A DNA stretch of 64,000 nt from assembly GCA_947471745.1 (NCBI GenBank), contig CANJKZ010000977.1:2522501-2586500 (forward strand). Direction: 5' to 3'. A program made the translations under genes and the position numbers. Positions within the stretch are counted from its first letter, which is position 1. Each line of letters begins with the position of its first letter. The notes beneath the pieces are model-generated. The model saw only the letters and a list, made by a program, of their open reading frames with translations, had not been told where the DNA came from and did not search any database. Of this stretch, positions 12,401 to 20,925 are shown in pieces. Origin of the DNA: Closterium sp. Naga37s-1 (lineage: Eukaryota; Streptophyta; Zygnematophyceae; Desmidiales; Closteriaceae).

Positions 12401-13035
12401 AGGGAGGGAGGGAGGGAGGGAGGGAGGGAGGGAGGGAGGGAGGGAGGGAGGGAGGGAGGGAGGGATGGAGGGAGGGAGGCAGGGAGGGAGGGAGGGAGGG
12501 AGGGAGGGAGGGAGGGAGGGAGGGAGGGAGGGAGGGCGGGAGGGAGGGAGGGAGGGAGTGGGGGAGCGATGGAGGGAGGGGGAAGGAAGGACTGAGGGGC
12601 GGACGGAGGGAGGGGGCCAGAGAGGGAGAGCGGGGTGGTGGGGCGTGCCTGGTAGAGCATGAGGGAGATCTGCGCGTCCCAGTGGTAACCCGAGAGCACC
12701 ACTTTGTTAAGCAGGATCATGGAGCATGACGAGGCGCAGTAGCACATGCCCGACACCAGCGCGCTCCCCGCCACCTGGAACCGCCGCGACCGCCGCCCGC
12801 CCCCGCTCGCGCCCACCGCCCAGTTGTCGTCGCGCTTGCGCTCAGACGCGGAGTCCGCGCGGAAGAAGCTCGCGAGCTTCCCCTCGGACGCGGAGCTTCC
12901 GCCGCCGCCGGGGGAAGGGCCCGCGCCGCCGCCTATGCTGTTGCTGTGGTGATGGTGGCGCTCTTTCGGGCCCGCGCTTCCGCCGACGGAGAGGAGCGGG
13001 GAGCGGAGGTCCGCCTGCTGCGCGCCTTCCTCCAC
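9479..13035 (-). CDS. GONST1: GONST-type Golgi GDP-sugar transporter (partial, six exons)
   Basis: Nucleotide-sugar transporter of the drug/metabolite superfamily; GONST proteins exchange cytosolic GDP-mannose (or related GDP-sugars) for GMP across the Golgi membrane. Exons: 12649-13035, 11534-11673, 11158-11287, 10801-10899, 9888-10042, 9479-9595; phases agree at every junction. Recognisable blocks: CSMILLNK in the first membrane segment, EPLTLRLM, AMVTILKNVTN followed by ITAVGEMYLF, GGFTDLAF with VGYTWQI, FTMVLLNN, and GLAISFTSMWFLHQT. The C-terminal exon(s) with the GxLNK substrate motif are beyond the left edge, past the 19-bp array. The first intron has a GC donor (CAG|GCACG). The N-terminus is acidic and His/Gly-rich; the frame is open upstream of 13035 to about 13140 without an ATG (13033-13035 is GTG), so the start is unknown, probably in an unseen upstream exon. 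Substrate is inferred from the family only. Confidence 0.9.
9850..9890 (-). repeat. duplicated donor of transporter exon 5
   Basis: The exon-5 donor (TGCACTC|GTGAGT, minus strand) occurs twice about 30 bp apart: the copy joined to exon 5 at 9887/9888 and a second at about 9857/9858. Weaker ggactca echoes follow at 9790 and 9761. It is a small example of the donor duplications seen throughout this window. Confidence 0.7.
10110..10317 (-). repeat. two upstream copies of the head of transporter exon 5
   Basis: The real exon 5 starts at 10042 after CAG with a Leu-Thr-Leu-Arg-Arg-Val-Met block. A second copy starts at 10210 after CAG and keeps about 100 bp of the exon through the LLNNALSF segment but has no donor. 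A third starts at 10317 after CAG and keeps about 40 bp. Each copy therefore holds an acceptor plus exon head. The frame-consistent model uses the leftmost copy; the others would serve only as decoy or alternative acceptors. Confidence 0.85.
10496..10762. mobile_element. MITE with TTAA target duplication (intronic)
   Basis: A 267-bp element inside a transporter intron. The ends form a terminal inverted repeat: the left TTAAAGCCGGAAGCCCAAAT matches the reverse complement of the right end with about three mismatches over 23 bp. TTAA is duplicated at both edges (10496-10499 and 10759-10762), as in piggyBac-type elements. A second inner echo (aagttttaaaag) lies near both ends. No coding capacity, so non-autonomous. 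The superfamily assignment rests only on the TSD. Confidence 0.65.
11018..11160 (-). repeat. copies of the tail of transporter exon 3
   Basis: The last ~60 bp of exon 3 (encoding KRHSSKVWGSLFLM) with its ATG|GT donor edge is repeated at about 11018-11075. A shorter copy of the final CTTCCTCATG|GTACC lies at 11126-11142. Both sit downstream of the true donor, within the intron. Confidence 0.8.
11392..11537 (-). repeat. eight tandem donor copies at transporter exon 2
   Basis: The exon-2 end TTCTTCAG|GTGCTCTCC is followed in the intron by tandem repeats of about 18-21 bp, each containing TCAGGTG. The motif (cacctga on the plus strand) starts at 11392, 11408, 11429, 11450, 11471, 11492, 11510 and 11531. 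The last is the exon-adjacent donor. This is a small analogue of the 19-bp array at another intron of the same gene. Confidence 0.88.
11717..11904 (-). repeat. two upstream copies of the head of transporter exon 2
   Basis: Exon 2 begins at 11673 after CAG with a block reading NLVSVTVVLVLV. Two further CAG-preceded copies begin at 11768 and 11904 and run about 50 bp each before diverging, both in the intron upstream of the real exon. They preserve acceptor and exon head but not the exon's donor. Confidence 0.85.
12243..12558. repeat. (GGGA)n microsatellite in transporter intron 1
   Basis: About 315 bp of nearly pure GGGA repeat on the plus strand (CCCT on the transcribed strand) with occasional C substitutions. 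It produces open frames in all six frames that are not genes. Confidence 0.95.
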
Positions 13036-14917
13036 ATCAGCCGCCGCGTGCGATCTGCATGCGACGCGGCGAGATGGAGTGGTGAGTGCGGTTGACTCAC
13101 TGGCGGCATGTTCGGGGGCAAGCTGGGCGGCGAGGGATTACGACGCAGACGCGAGGAGCATTCAGGTGTCGTACCTGGGTGTTAGACTCGGCAAGTTGTG
13201 ACTTTTGCTCCCCATGTTGCTGTGCGACGTGCTGCTGTGCGACGAGCTGCTGTACGACGAGCTGCTGTGCGACGTGCTGCTGCGCGACCTGCTGTTCTGC
13301 GATGGTCACGATACGAGGGGGAAATACGAGCTTCCACCGTGGCTTGACGAGCTGGCTATCTACGCGGGGCTCTGTACGACGCTCTGAGAAATGCTCTATG
13401 CGACGCTTTGAACGATACTTTGTGCAGTGCACTAGGCGGCTCCATTCTGCAGCATGGCGAGCAATCACCAGAGCAATTACGAAAAATCGAGAGCTTATAA
13501 TGAGAACAGCGAATCGGCTCGTCCTAGTTGTGAGCGTTGTAGATCGCCCGGAAGCGCGAAAATTAGATACTGCATCGACATATTGAAATCATGACGGCCT
13601 TCCGGGGGTCTGGTAGATATCAAGTGACGGCAGAACAGGCGGTGTCCCTGTCGCTCTTCGCCTTCGGTAGATGTTCTATGATGTCTTGAAATGTGTGGAG
13701 TTGTGAGTCGCGTCTGTGTGATGATGTTGCTGCTGGCGCAGACCAGCTGGTGAATGCGCTGTCATGCGCTGGGGGGTATTTCTCTGTGACCTGCGCCTGC
13801 AAATTGAGGTTGGTGGGTCGGTGAGGCTTGACGAAACTCGTAACGAAGAATGGCGAAGACCTGGAGCTGGGAATTATTTTCCATGTATTTCGTTATTGCA
13901 ACGCACTGATAACGGAAATACAAGGATGCTTTCAGTGGCGCACGAATATATTGCTATAAGAATCATCGTTTTATCTATCGTGGAACCGAAATGACAGTGT
14001 ACCAAACAGTGATATCAAACCCTGATATCCCTGATTATTCAGACTTCGGCAACGCCTGTAATCTCACAAGTGTTTCTGTGCCAACAACCCACAGACCACG
14101 GCCCAAGGACGCGGTGAAAGTAGACGATCGGTCGTCAGTCGCGATCGATGTGCGGATCGGTTACCCTATTAACTACTCTGTAATCATGCTACAAAACGCT
14201 TTCTGGCCAAAATTTCCCTACAGTGTGAGAATGCGACTGATCACTGTTCGCGGGAAATCTGTCAATTTTCAGCCGCGATCGTTACAACTTCGCGGTCGCC
14301 ACGTTTCGCCAAACGATCTGCCCACTCGATTGTGGGGATCGATATATGCAGACGATCCTGCGATATTTGCACTTTCAACGCGTCCTAAAGCGTTCCCACA
14401 CCCTCGTTACAATCTCGAAACTGCCATCCATGTTCTGCACTCTCCTTCAAACCCTTGTTTCCAAGCCAACCCAAGCAACACCCACACACCCCGCCTTCGG
14501 ACAGAAAGAACCACTCCGCGACATTTGTCCCCCGATCTGTTCGCACTCCGTTGTTCAAATCGCCAAACCCTCGCTTCAAACGCCACCCCGCAATCACCAC
14601 CAAACCTCCCTCTGACCCTAGCTCCATGGCTCCCATGTAATTACCTCCACTCTATTCAAGACTCAATTTCGCTCCCACGCCGCATCCTCGACACGCCCTG
14701 TGGGAGGCACCAATTTGAAAATCGCTTCGTTTGAATTTTACACAGCGCGGGTATCACCGCGGTTCGTTGTTCGTGTTCTCTAGACTAGACTGTACTACCG
14801 TAGCACCGTGCTCCTCCATCCCACTCGCGCTTTCCAAAGAACTGCCGCCCCTCCACACTTAGCGAAAAGTTTCCGCCGCTTACTGCTTCCTTCCGCGCTC
14901 CGATCTCCAGTTCGCGC
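13036..14917. other. intergenic region between divergent transporter and trihelix genes
   Basis: No recognisable gene. Contains a 15-bp tandem repeat near 13213-13300 (ctgctgtgcgacgtg type, about six copies, translating to Cys-rich nonsense). 13600-14700 is less GC-rich and has no obvious TATA box. It should hold the 5' end of the transporter (first exon unidentified) and the promoter of the trihelix gene. Confidence 0.55.
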
Positions 14918-16879
14918 ATGTCGCATCATCTGCCGCTGCTCCCCGGAATGGCGGACGACGGGCCGCTGGGCGTGGCGGGCGCGTACGATGACGCGCTCAT
15001 GCCGTCGGCGGCGGACCGCCAGTCGCACTGGGGCTTACCAAGGAGCTGATCGCGCTGCGCGGCGAGATGGAGCGCGAGTTCGTGCCGGCGCGCACGAGCA
15101 ACCACGTGTGGGAGACCATATCGTCGCGCATGAAGGAGAAAGGGTACCGCCGCACGCCCAACCAGTGCAAGTGCAAGTGGAAAGTGCTCGTCAACCGCTA
15201 CAAGGTACCCGCCGCGCAACGCCCGCCGCATTACGGAGTTAGTGCTTTTTATTTTCCGTTTTAAACTTCCTCTCCTCCTTTCCTCCCGCGACCCTCTCCT
15301 CGTTCCACCCGTGCACCCGCGCTTCCCCGCGCGCCCCGCCAGAACAAGGAGCTTTCGGCGGACGGGTCGCGCTCGTGCCCGTTCTTCGATGAGCTAGACG
15401 CCATTTTCAAGCAGCGCGCGCTCAGCATGGACCGCCTGCTCGTGCAGGCGGAGGGCGGCGGCACGCCCGGCGGACTCGGCGCCACCGGCGTCGGCAGCGG
15501 GTTCTCCGCAGGAGGCGGCCGGGTCGGAGCAGTCGGAGGAACCCTGGGCACGCGCGGAAGCTTCGGCGGCGGTTTGGGCGCGCGGGGGGGCGCGGGGGGC
15601 GTGGGAGGGGGCTTGCTCACCCGTCGGGCGCGAGACGAGGAAGAGGAGGAGGAGGAAGACGAGGAGGAGGGGGACGACGAACTAGAGGACGAGTTGAACG
15701 TGGTGCGCAACAAGAGGCGCAAGCGCGACTTCAATGCTGGCGCGCGCAAGGCCGCTACCGGCCCCTACGGCGCGGGCTCCCCCGGCATGGGCAAGGGCGC
15801 GTCCGCTGGCGCTGGGGGCAGCGCGGGCGGAGACGCGTTTGATGGCGTGGGCGGGGCGGGCAACGGGGGGGGGGACAGGCGCGCGGGGCTGGAGAGGCAG
15901 CGCGCGGGGAGCATGCAGGAGGTGCTGGAGCAGTTCTTCGTGCAGCAGCTGCGCCTGGAGCAGGAGTGGCGCGAGGCCATAGAAAGGCGCGAGGCGGAGC
16001 GGCGCGTGCGGGAGGGCGAGTGGCGCAGCAGGCTGGAGGCGCTGGAGAGGGACCGGGCGCAGCGCGAGTCCATGTGGCGGCAGGTGGGTGCCGAGAGAGG
16101 GGGGGGTGAGGGGTGCTGTGGGGCCAGGTTGGGGGTTTGAGGCGTATTGAAATCGCTGGAGAGGGACTGCATCCAGAGGGAGTCCATGTGGCGCCAGGTG
16201 GGTGTGGTGGAGGGACAGGTGCATGTGGGGGTGTGTGTGAGGGGGGGTCAGAAACCGCTGGAGAGAGACCGCGCCCAGAGGGAGTCCATGTGGCGCCAGG
16301 TGGGTGTGGGGGAGGGGGGTCACCAATCCCCGTCAAACGCCCCTTGACAGCCTCCCTCGCCCCTGCTGCCGTTTTCCCTAACAAAGCCTTCCATCCCTTC
16401 TGCCCATGTACCTGTGTGTATGTGTGTGACTGTGTGTGCCTGCGTGCGTGCGGCAGATGGAGGCGGAGAGGGCAGGCAGGGAGGACGAGAGAGCAGCGCG
16501 CAGGGATCAGCTCATCATCGCCCTCATCACCAAGCTCTCCGCCCCGCCTGCTCCACCCCCTGCTGCACCCGCTCCCTCTGCACCGCCTGCAACCAGCCCC
16601 CCTGCTGCCCCTGGCACTGTTGCTGCTGACACTGCTGCCGTTGCTGCTGCTGCTGAGGCTGCTGCTACTGATGTGATTTCCTCTGCTGCTCGTGGTGCTG
16701 AGGGGGCAGGAACAGTGGGGGACAAGGGGAATGCAGGCAACGCTGCGGGTGGTGGTGGTGCGGGCAGTGCTGAAGGGGGTGGAGGTGGGGAGAAGGATGG
16801 GGTGGGGGCTGGGCAGACAGATGGTGCCATGGGAGGAGTGCAGGAGGGGCGGTCTGCTGCTCAGCCTGTTGCAGTGTAG
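14918..16879 (+). CDS. Trihelix transcription factor, GT-3 type
   Basis: Plant-specific trihelix DNA-binding factor of the GT-3a/b (GT-gamma) class, nuclear. Exons: up to 15204, 15343-16083, 16457-16879; both introns are phase 0 and GT-AG. Seen: LTKELIALRGEMEREF, the second helix with HVWETISSRMKEKGYRR, the QCKCKWKVLVNRYK third helix, then CPFFDELDAIF, the alpha-helical extension typical of this class. An acidic linker (15638-15690) and Gly-rich stretches follow, then a long C-terminal coiled coil (LEQEWREAIERREAERR and on) split between exons 2 and 3, ending in an Ala/Gly-rich tail. From ATG 14918 the frame reads to HWG and then hits TGA at 15047, while the trihelix continues one frame over, so about 1 nt is missing near 15031-15034. 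The next in-frame ATG (15067) would give 433 aa and cut the first helix. Confidence 0.88.
16036..16300 (+). repeat. two extra copies of trihelix exon 2 tail plus donor
   Basis: The last ~48 bp of exon 2 (encoding LERDRAQRESMWRQ) with its CAG|GTGGGT donor, ending at 16083, is repeated in the intron ending at 16197 and at 16299. Spacings are 114 and 102 bp. Each copy retains CAG|GTGGGT. The frame after the first donor stops at 16138, so the copies are intronic rather than extra coding exons unless alternative acceptors are used. Confidence 0.9.
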
Positions 16880-16935
16880 CTTAGAGGACTGTTTAGAAGA
16901 GAATGTTTCTGGTTCCTGTTTGAGGGTAGATTCTC

Positions 16936-16941
16936 AATAAA
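16936..16941 (+). terminator. AATAAA-type polyadenylation signal of the trihelix gene
   Basis: aataaa lies 57 bp after the TAG stop of the trihelix gene, followed by a T-rich stretch at 16968-16977. The downstream neighbour is convergent, with its stop at 17212, leaving about 330 bp shared 3' space. Confidence 0.55.
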
Positions 16942-17211
16942 TCGTAGTATTCGTTGGCCCTTGCTTTTTTTTTGTTCTAGTTGATGCATTTCCCTGTGCC
17001 ACTAACTGGTAGTATCAGGCCCTACTAACAACTCCTTTTGTAATCTCTGTCAAGAGAAGAGCAGGTCACGCTACACCGTTGTGAAATCTGCCTCCCAAAT
17101 TAAATGCAAATGACATGGACAAGACCGGCTCAACAAAGGCACAGGGCTCTGCATCGGGCAATTGTTACAGCAGAGCTAGCCCCACACAGTGCTCTCTTGA
17201 GGCGACGCTCG

Positions 17212-17893
17212 TCAAACGAGCTCCTCCTCCCTCACGGCCCCCTTGAGCCCCTTCACCTCCGTCACCTTCTCCTCTATCTCCCTCCTCAACTCCTCCCTCC
17301 ACAGCTCCTCCCTGCCCCCCTCCTCCTCCTCCTCCGCCTGACCGGGGGGGCAGACAGCGGGGAAGGGAGGGCAGCAGGTGGGGGGAGAGCAGCAGGGCGG
17401 GGAGGTCAAAGGGAGAAAGGGCAGCAGATGAGGGTACGGCAACAGGGGAGAAGGGAAAGGGGGAAGGGCAGCACGGGAGGGAAGGCATGCCTCAATCACT
17501 GGCATGCCAGAAATCATCAAGGTGCCTCAAAAACTCAATCATGCTTCCACAACACTGCCGGCATTGGTGCCTCAATCACTGAGTGAGAAGAAACACGCTA
17601 TCATCCTCTCCCCCCAGGCCCCCCTCCCTTCCCCCCTCCCTGGTGTGTCTACATCCACAGAGTCTGAGCAGCTGTAGCTGGCCCTGCGACTCACCCGTTG
17701 GTAGATCCAGAACTGGGTGCCGTTGCCGCCCGCATTGCGGTACTCGTCGCTCTCGTAGTACTCGTCCTGTGGGGCACGTGCGGGAAAGGGGTAGGGGCAT
17801 GTGCAGGAGGGGGGGTTGCATGCGCAGGGGGGGTGGGAGCGGGGGGATGGGAGACGGTGAAATGGGGGAATGACGGGTGTTACACGCAGTTTC

Positions 17894-17926
<33 letters not shown>

Positions 17927-19850
17927 CTCTGCTGCAACTGCTGTTGTTACTGCTGAAGCTACTCGCCCTGCCGTGCGCACATGGGAGGCGGAGAATGCGC
18001 AGTGCACATGGTGCGTGGGTGGGGACGAGGGGTCTAGCGCATGGTGAGCGAGCGGGCAAAGGAGTGGCGACCATGAGAGATGGCAGTGCAATGCGGTGCC
18101 ACGCGGTGCCAGGTAGACGGCAACGGGGAGTGTGGAGGAAACGGAAGGTGCGAGGGACGGGGATGAGAAGTGAACGGCGGACTGAGAATGGGAGAAGAGA
18201 GAGAAAAGATAATGGGAAAGAGGAGGGGGGGGAGGGATGAGCGGGGAAAGGAATGGAGAGAAAGGAAGAGGGGAAGGGAGCGAGTGAGAACAGCACGCAT
18301 GAAAAAAAAACTGGAGGACGGGGTGGGAGACGTGGAGGGGAGGGGGGAAGAAAGGGAGCGATGACGGGGGAGGGACGTTGGGGCGAGAAAGCGAATGGGA
18401 GAATGGAGGGGGAGGGCAATATGGGAGGAGCGCGCACGCACGTGACTTTTGAGTCGACTCGAAAAAAGCGAATGGGAGAATGGAGGGTGAGGGCAATATG
18501 GGAGGAGCGCGCACGCACGTTCATGGAGCCGAAGACGAGCGCGCCCCAGCAGAAGACGCACGTGAAAATCATGTCTGCACGATGACGAGGGATGGCACAA
18601 GGGGGGGGGAGGAGGGGATGACACAGGCGAGAGATGGCACGGGGGGTGGGGTGATGGCACAGGGTGGGGAAGGGTGGGGGAGGGTGGGGGAGGGTAGGGG
18701 AGGGGGGGGGAAAGAAAACAAAGACAAGTATCAGACGCTGCATCGATGAACGGTGGATGAGATTATCGACCGCTTTACGAAGAAAGAAAGAAAAAAACAC
18801 ATATGTGTGGATGAAAAGTTCACAACAGGACAGAAGGCCTACGGAAGGCTGCAAAGAGGGCTTACAGAAGGCCTTGAAGGCGGGCTCGGTGATGTGGAAG
18901 TCGGAGAGCGCCGTGAAGGTGTCCATGGCGTTGGGCAGCTCCGCCTCCACGAACGCCAGCACCAGCGGGAGCGCCGCCACCGGCGCGGAGAGCAGGCGGA
19001 ACGGCGCGGAGGCGGGGCGACGCGCGGGAGCGGCATCGGTGGACTTGGGGGAACGAGCCTGCGGGGGGACGACGGAGAGAAGAAAAAGGGAGAGGAAACG
19101 GGGGAGAGGGAGACGAGAAAGAGTGGTGGCGACAGGCGGACACGCAGGAGGGAAAATGAGAAGTCTTTTAATGCACTGCCGCTAAGGGTGGTTGCCTGAT
19201 CTGAAGCTGGGATAGCGTGCCCTGATTTGACGGAATCCGGACAGAATGGCACTTGGCCTATTTCCGACATTGTCGTCAGGAACAAATCATGGTGAGCTCA
19301 AGGCCAGCGTTCATGGGAAGAAGCACAGCGGAACTGAGATCAAAACTAGGATAGAAGGTGGACGGCAAGACGAAGATTGTAGCACTTATAAAACGGCTGC
19401 AGCGAAGGGGAAGATTGTGGCAGTAATGGATGAGAAAGCCGCAAGGAAGGGCGAACTGGCGACAACTGTGCATTGTGGCTCGGCTTGACGTCACCAACTA
19501 CCGCTATTGTCTACCAAAAGTCGATCTAGCGAAGCCTGAGATGAGCTTAACGAGCAGCATACAGCAATGGAGGTCACCAAGGAGGCTCCGTGACGATTAG
19601 TACAATAACGGATGTCGCGTTAGCCCCGCATTGATCTCTTACATATCCAAAACGTCACATCACGAATCCTGGATCACTTTGCGTTCTAATCACGCGACCC
19701 ACTCGGCGAATAAGGACCTACCGCGCAGACGGCAACCAGGCTTTGGCTTCTGACTGGCCGGACGACGACGCTACGCTGGCCACTGGAAGCAGCGGGAAGA
19801 GTCAATGTGACTCTTGATGGCAAGGACGCGACAGCCTGGATGCACGCCAT
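17212..19850 (-). CDS. Plastid-targeted small membrane protein, unknown family
   Basis: Five-exon model of 191 aa: 19722-19850, 18866-19058, 18519-18574, 17695-17766, 17212-17337; all GT-AG, phases match, TGA stop. Exon 1 (ATG 19850) reads like a chloroplast transit peptide: Ala/Ser/Arg/Val-rich, no acidic residue through ~40 aa. Exon 2 has a hydrophobic stretch (SAPVAALPLVLAFVEAELPN) followed by DTFTALSDFHITEPAFKAF. Exon 3 encodes a second membrane segment (MIFTCVFCWGALVFGSMN). Exon 4 reads DEYYESDEYRNAGGNGTQFW. Exon 5 is a highly charged helix (Glu-rich, then REELWREELRREIEEKVTEVK) ending REEELV. I do not recognise the family. The topology suggests a thylakoid or envelope protein with two helices and a charged C-terminal coil; that is inference. 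Confidence 0.7.
17880..17945. repeat. CTG/GCA-rich microsatellite in an intron
   Basis: Imperfect ctgctg-type repeat within the plastid-protein intron between exons 3 and 4. No coding significance apparent. Confidence 0.7.
18391..18520 (-). repeat. duplicated donor region of plastid-protein exon 3
   Basis: A 53-bp block (gcgaatggga...gcgcacgcacgt, plus strand) is present at 18391-18443 and 18468-18520, 77 bp apart. The right copy spans the exon-3 donor AAC|GTGCGTGCG. The left copy carries the same ACGTGCGTGCG inside the intron. Confidence 0.85.
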
Positions 19851-20400
19851 TCTGAATAATATAGATGGCGTTTTAGCAGCGGCTCGACAGACGACAGGAG
19901 TCAAAACGTTGCGGAGCTACTGATTAGGGATTATGGCTGGAGAAGCGAGAAACATATTTGACTGGGGAGGAGGGAGTGGCAGGGGAGGGTCAACGAGAAC
20001 GAGTTCACGGTGACGTGCATGTGTGGCCCGGATGAGTGCTGTGGCTGACGTGGCCGAACTCGATGTTTTGAAGCAACAACCCCCAATTGCGGACGCATCG
20101 TTTTGATGCAATCAGTACAGATTGAGTGAGCGTACAAATGAATGCAATATAGATGTCTTGTATATAACATGGAATTCGATCAACTCTAAGCATAGCTCGT
20201 CATTAGTAGCAAAACCTATAGAAATGCCGTTAAAACCGTGCCGTCTGACGACACCTAATTCTAGAGAGTTGTTGCTGATGAATGGTGACTAGCTTTAGGC
20301 ACACTCTTAACTCTCTTCGATGGACAAGAAGAAACATGAAAGTCACTACGCTCATATGCGCACAATGTGGGCCCCTTCAAATGTGCAGCATGCAAATCGG
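19851..20400. other. intergenic: plastid-protein promoter side and GRF 3' side
   Basis: About 550 bp between the ATG of the plastid protein and the stop of GRF, both on the minus strand. Richer in A/T than the coding parts. No gene, tRNA or clear TATA element identified. Confidence 0.5.
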
Positions 20401-20860
20401 TCACCTGTCGACATTCAAGAAGATGTCAACCGACTCCATCTGCAAATTATCCTGTTGCTGGTCCTGGAAAATGTTATCTTGTTGGGAAAGCTGATACGCT
20501 GGGATCTCTTGCAGTTGATTCTGATGCTGCTGCGGGTACTGCTGCTGCACTTGAGGTTGAGGATTTTGCAGCTGCTGGTGCTGTGGTGGTATAGGCTGCT
20601 GGGGCTGCGGTGTTTGCTGAACTAATGGTGGCTGCGATGACTGCTGCTGCTGCTGTGGGTTTTGCTGGTAGTGCTGATAGTGTTGGTTAGAGGTCTGCAG
20701 CTGCTGCTGAGTTTTTTGCTGAAGCGGTTGAGGCTGTTGTTGGTATTGGTTGTATTGACCTTGCTGTTGATACTGAATCTGTTGAAACTCCTGCTGATAC
20801 TGATTCTGATGCTGTTGCTGTTGCAGCTGGTTCTGCTGCTGGGGCTGTTCTTGTGACTGC

Positions 20861-20925
<65 letters not shown>

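Noticed and set aside
12121..12729. Gly-Arg-Glu repeat proteins on the plus strand
   Set aside because: Translation of the (GGGA)n microsatellite inside a transporter intron.
13205..13387. Cys-rich small protein (CCCATCCC-type repeats)
   Set aside because: Product of a 15-bp tandem repeat read in one frame; the opposite strand is equally open.
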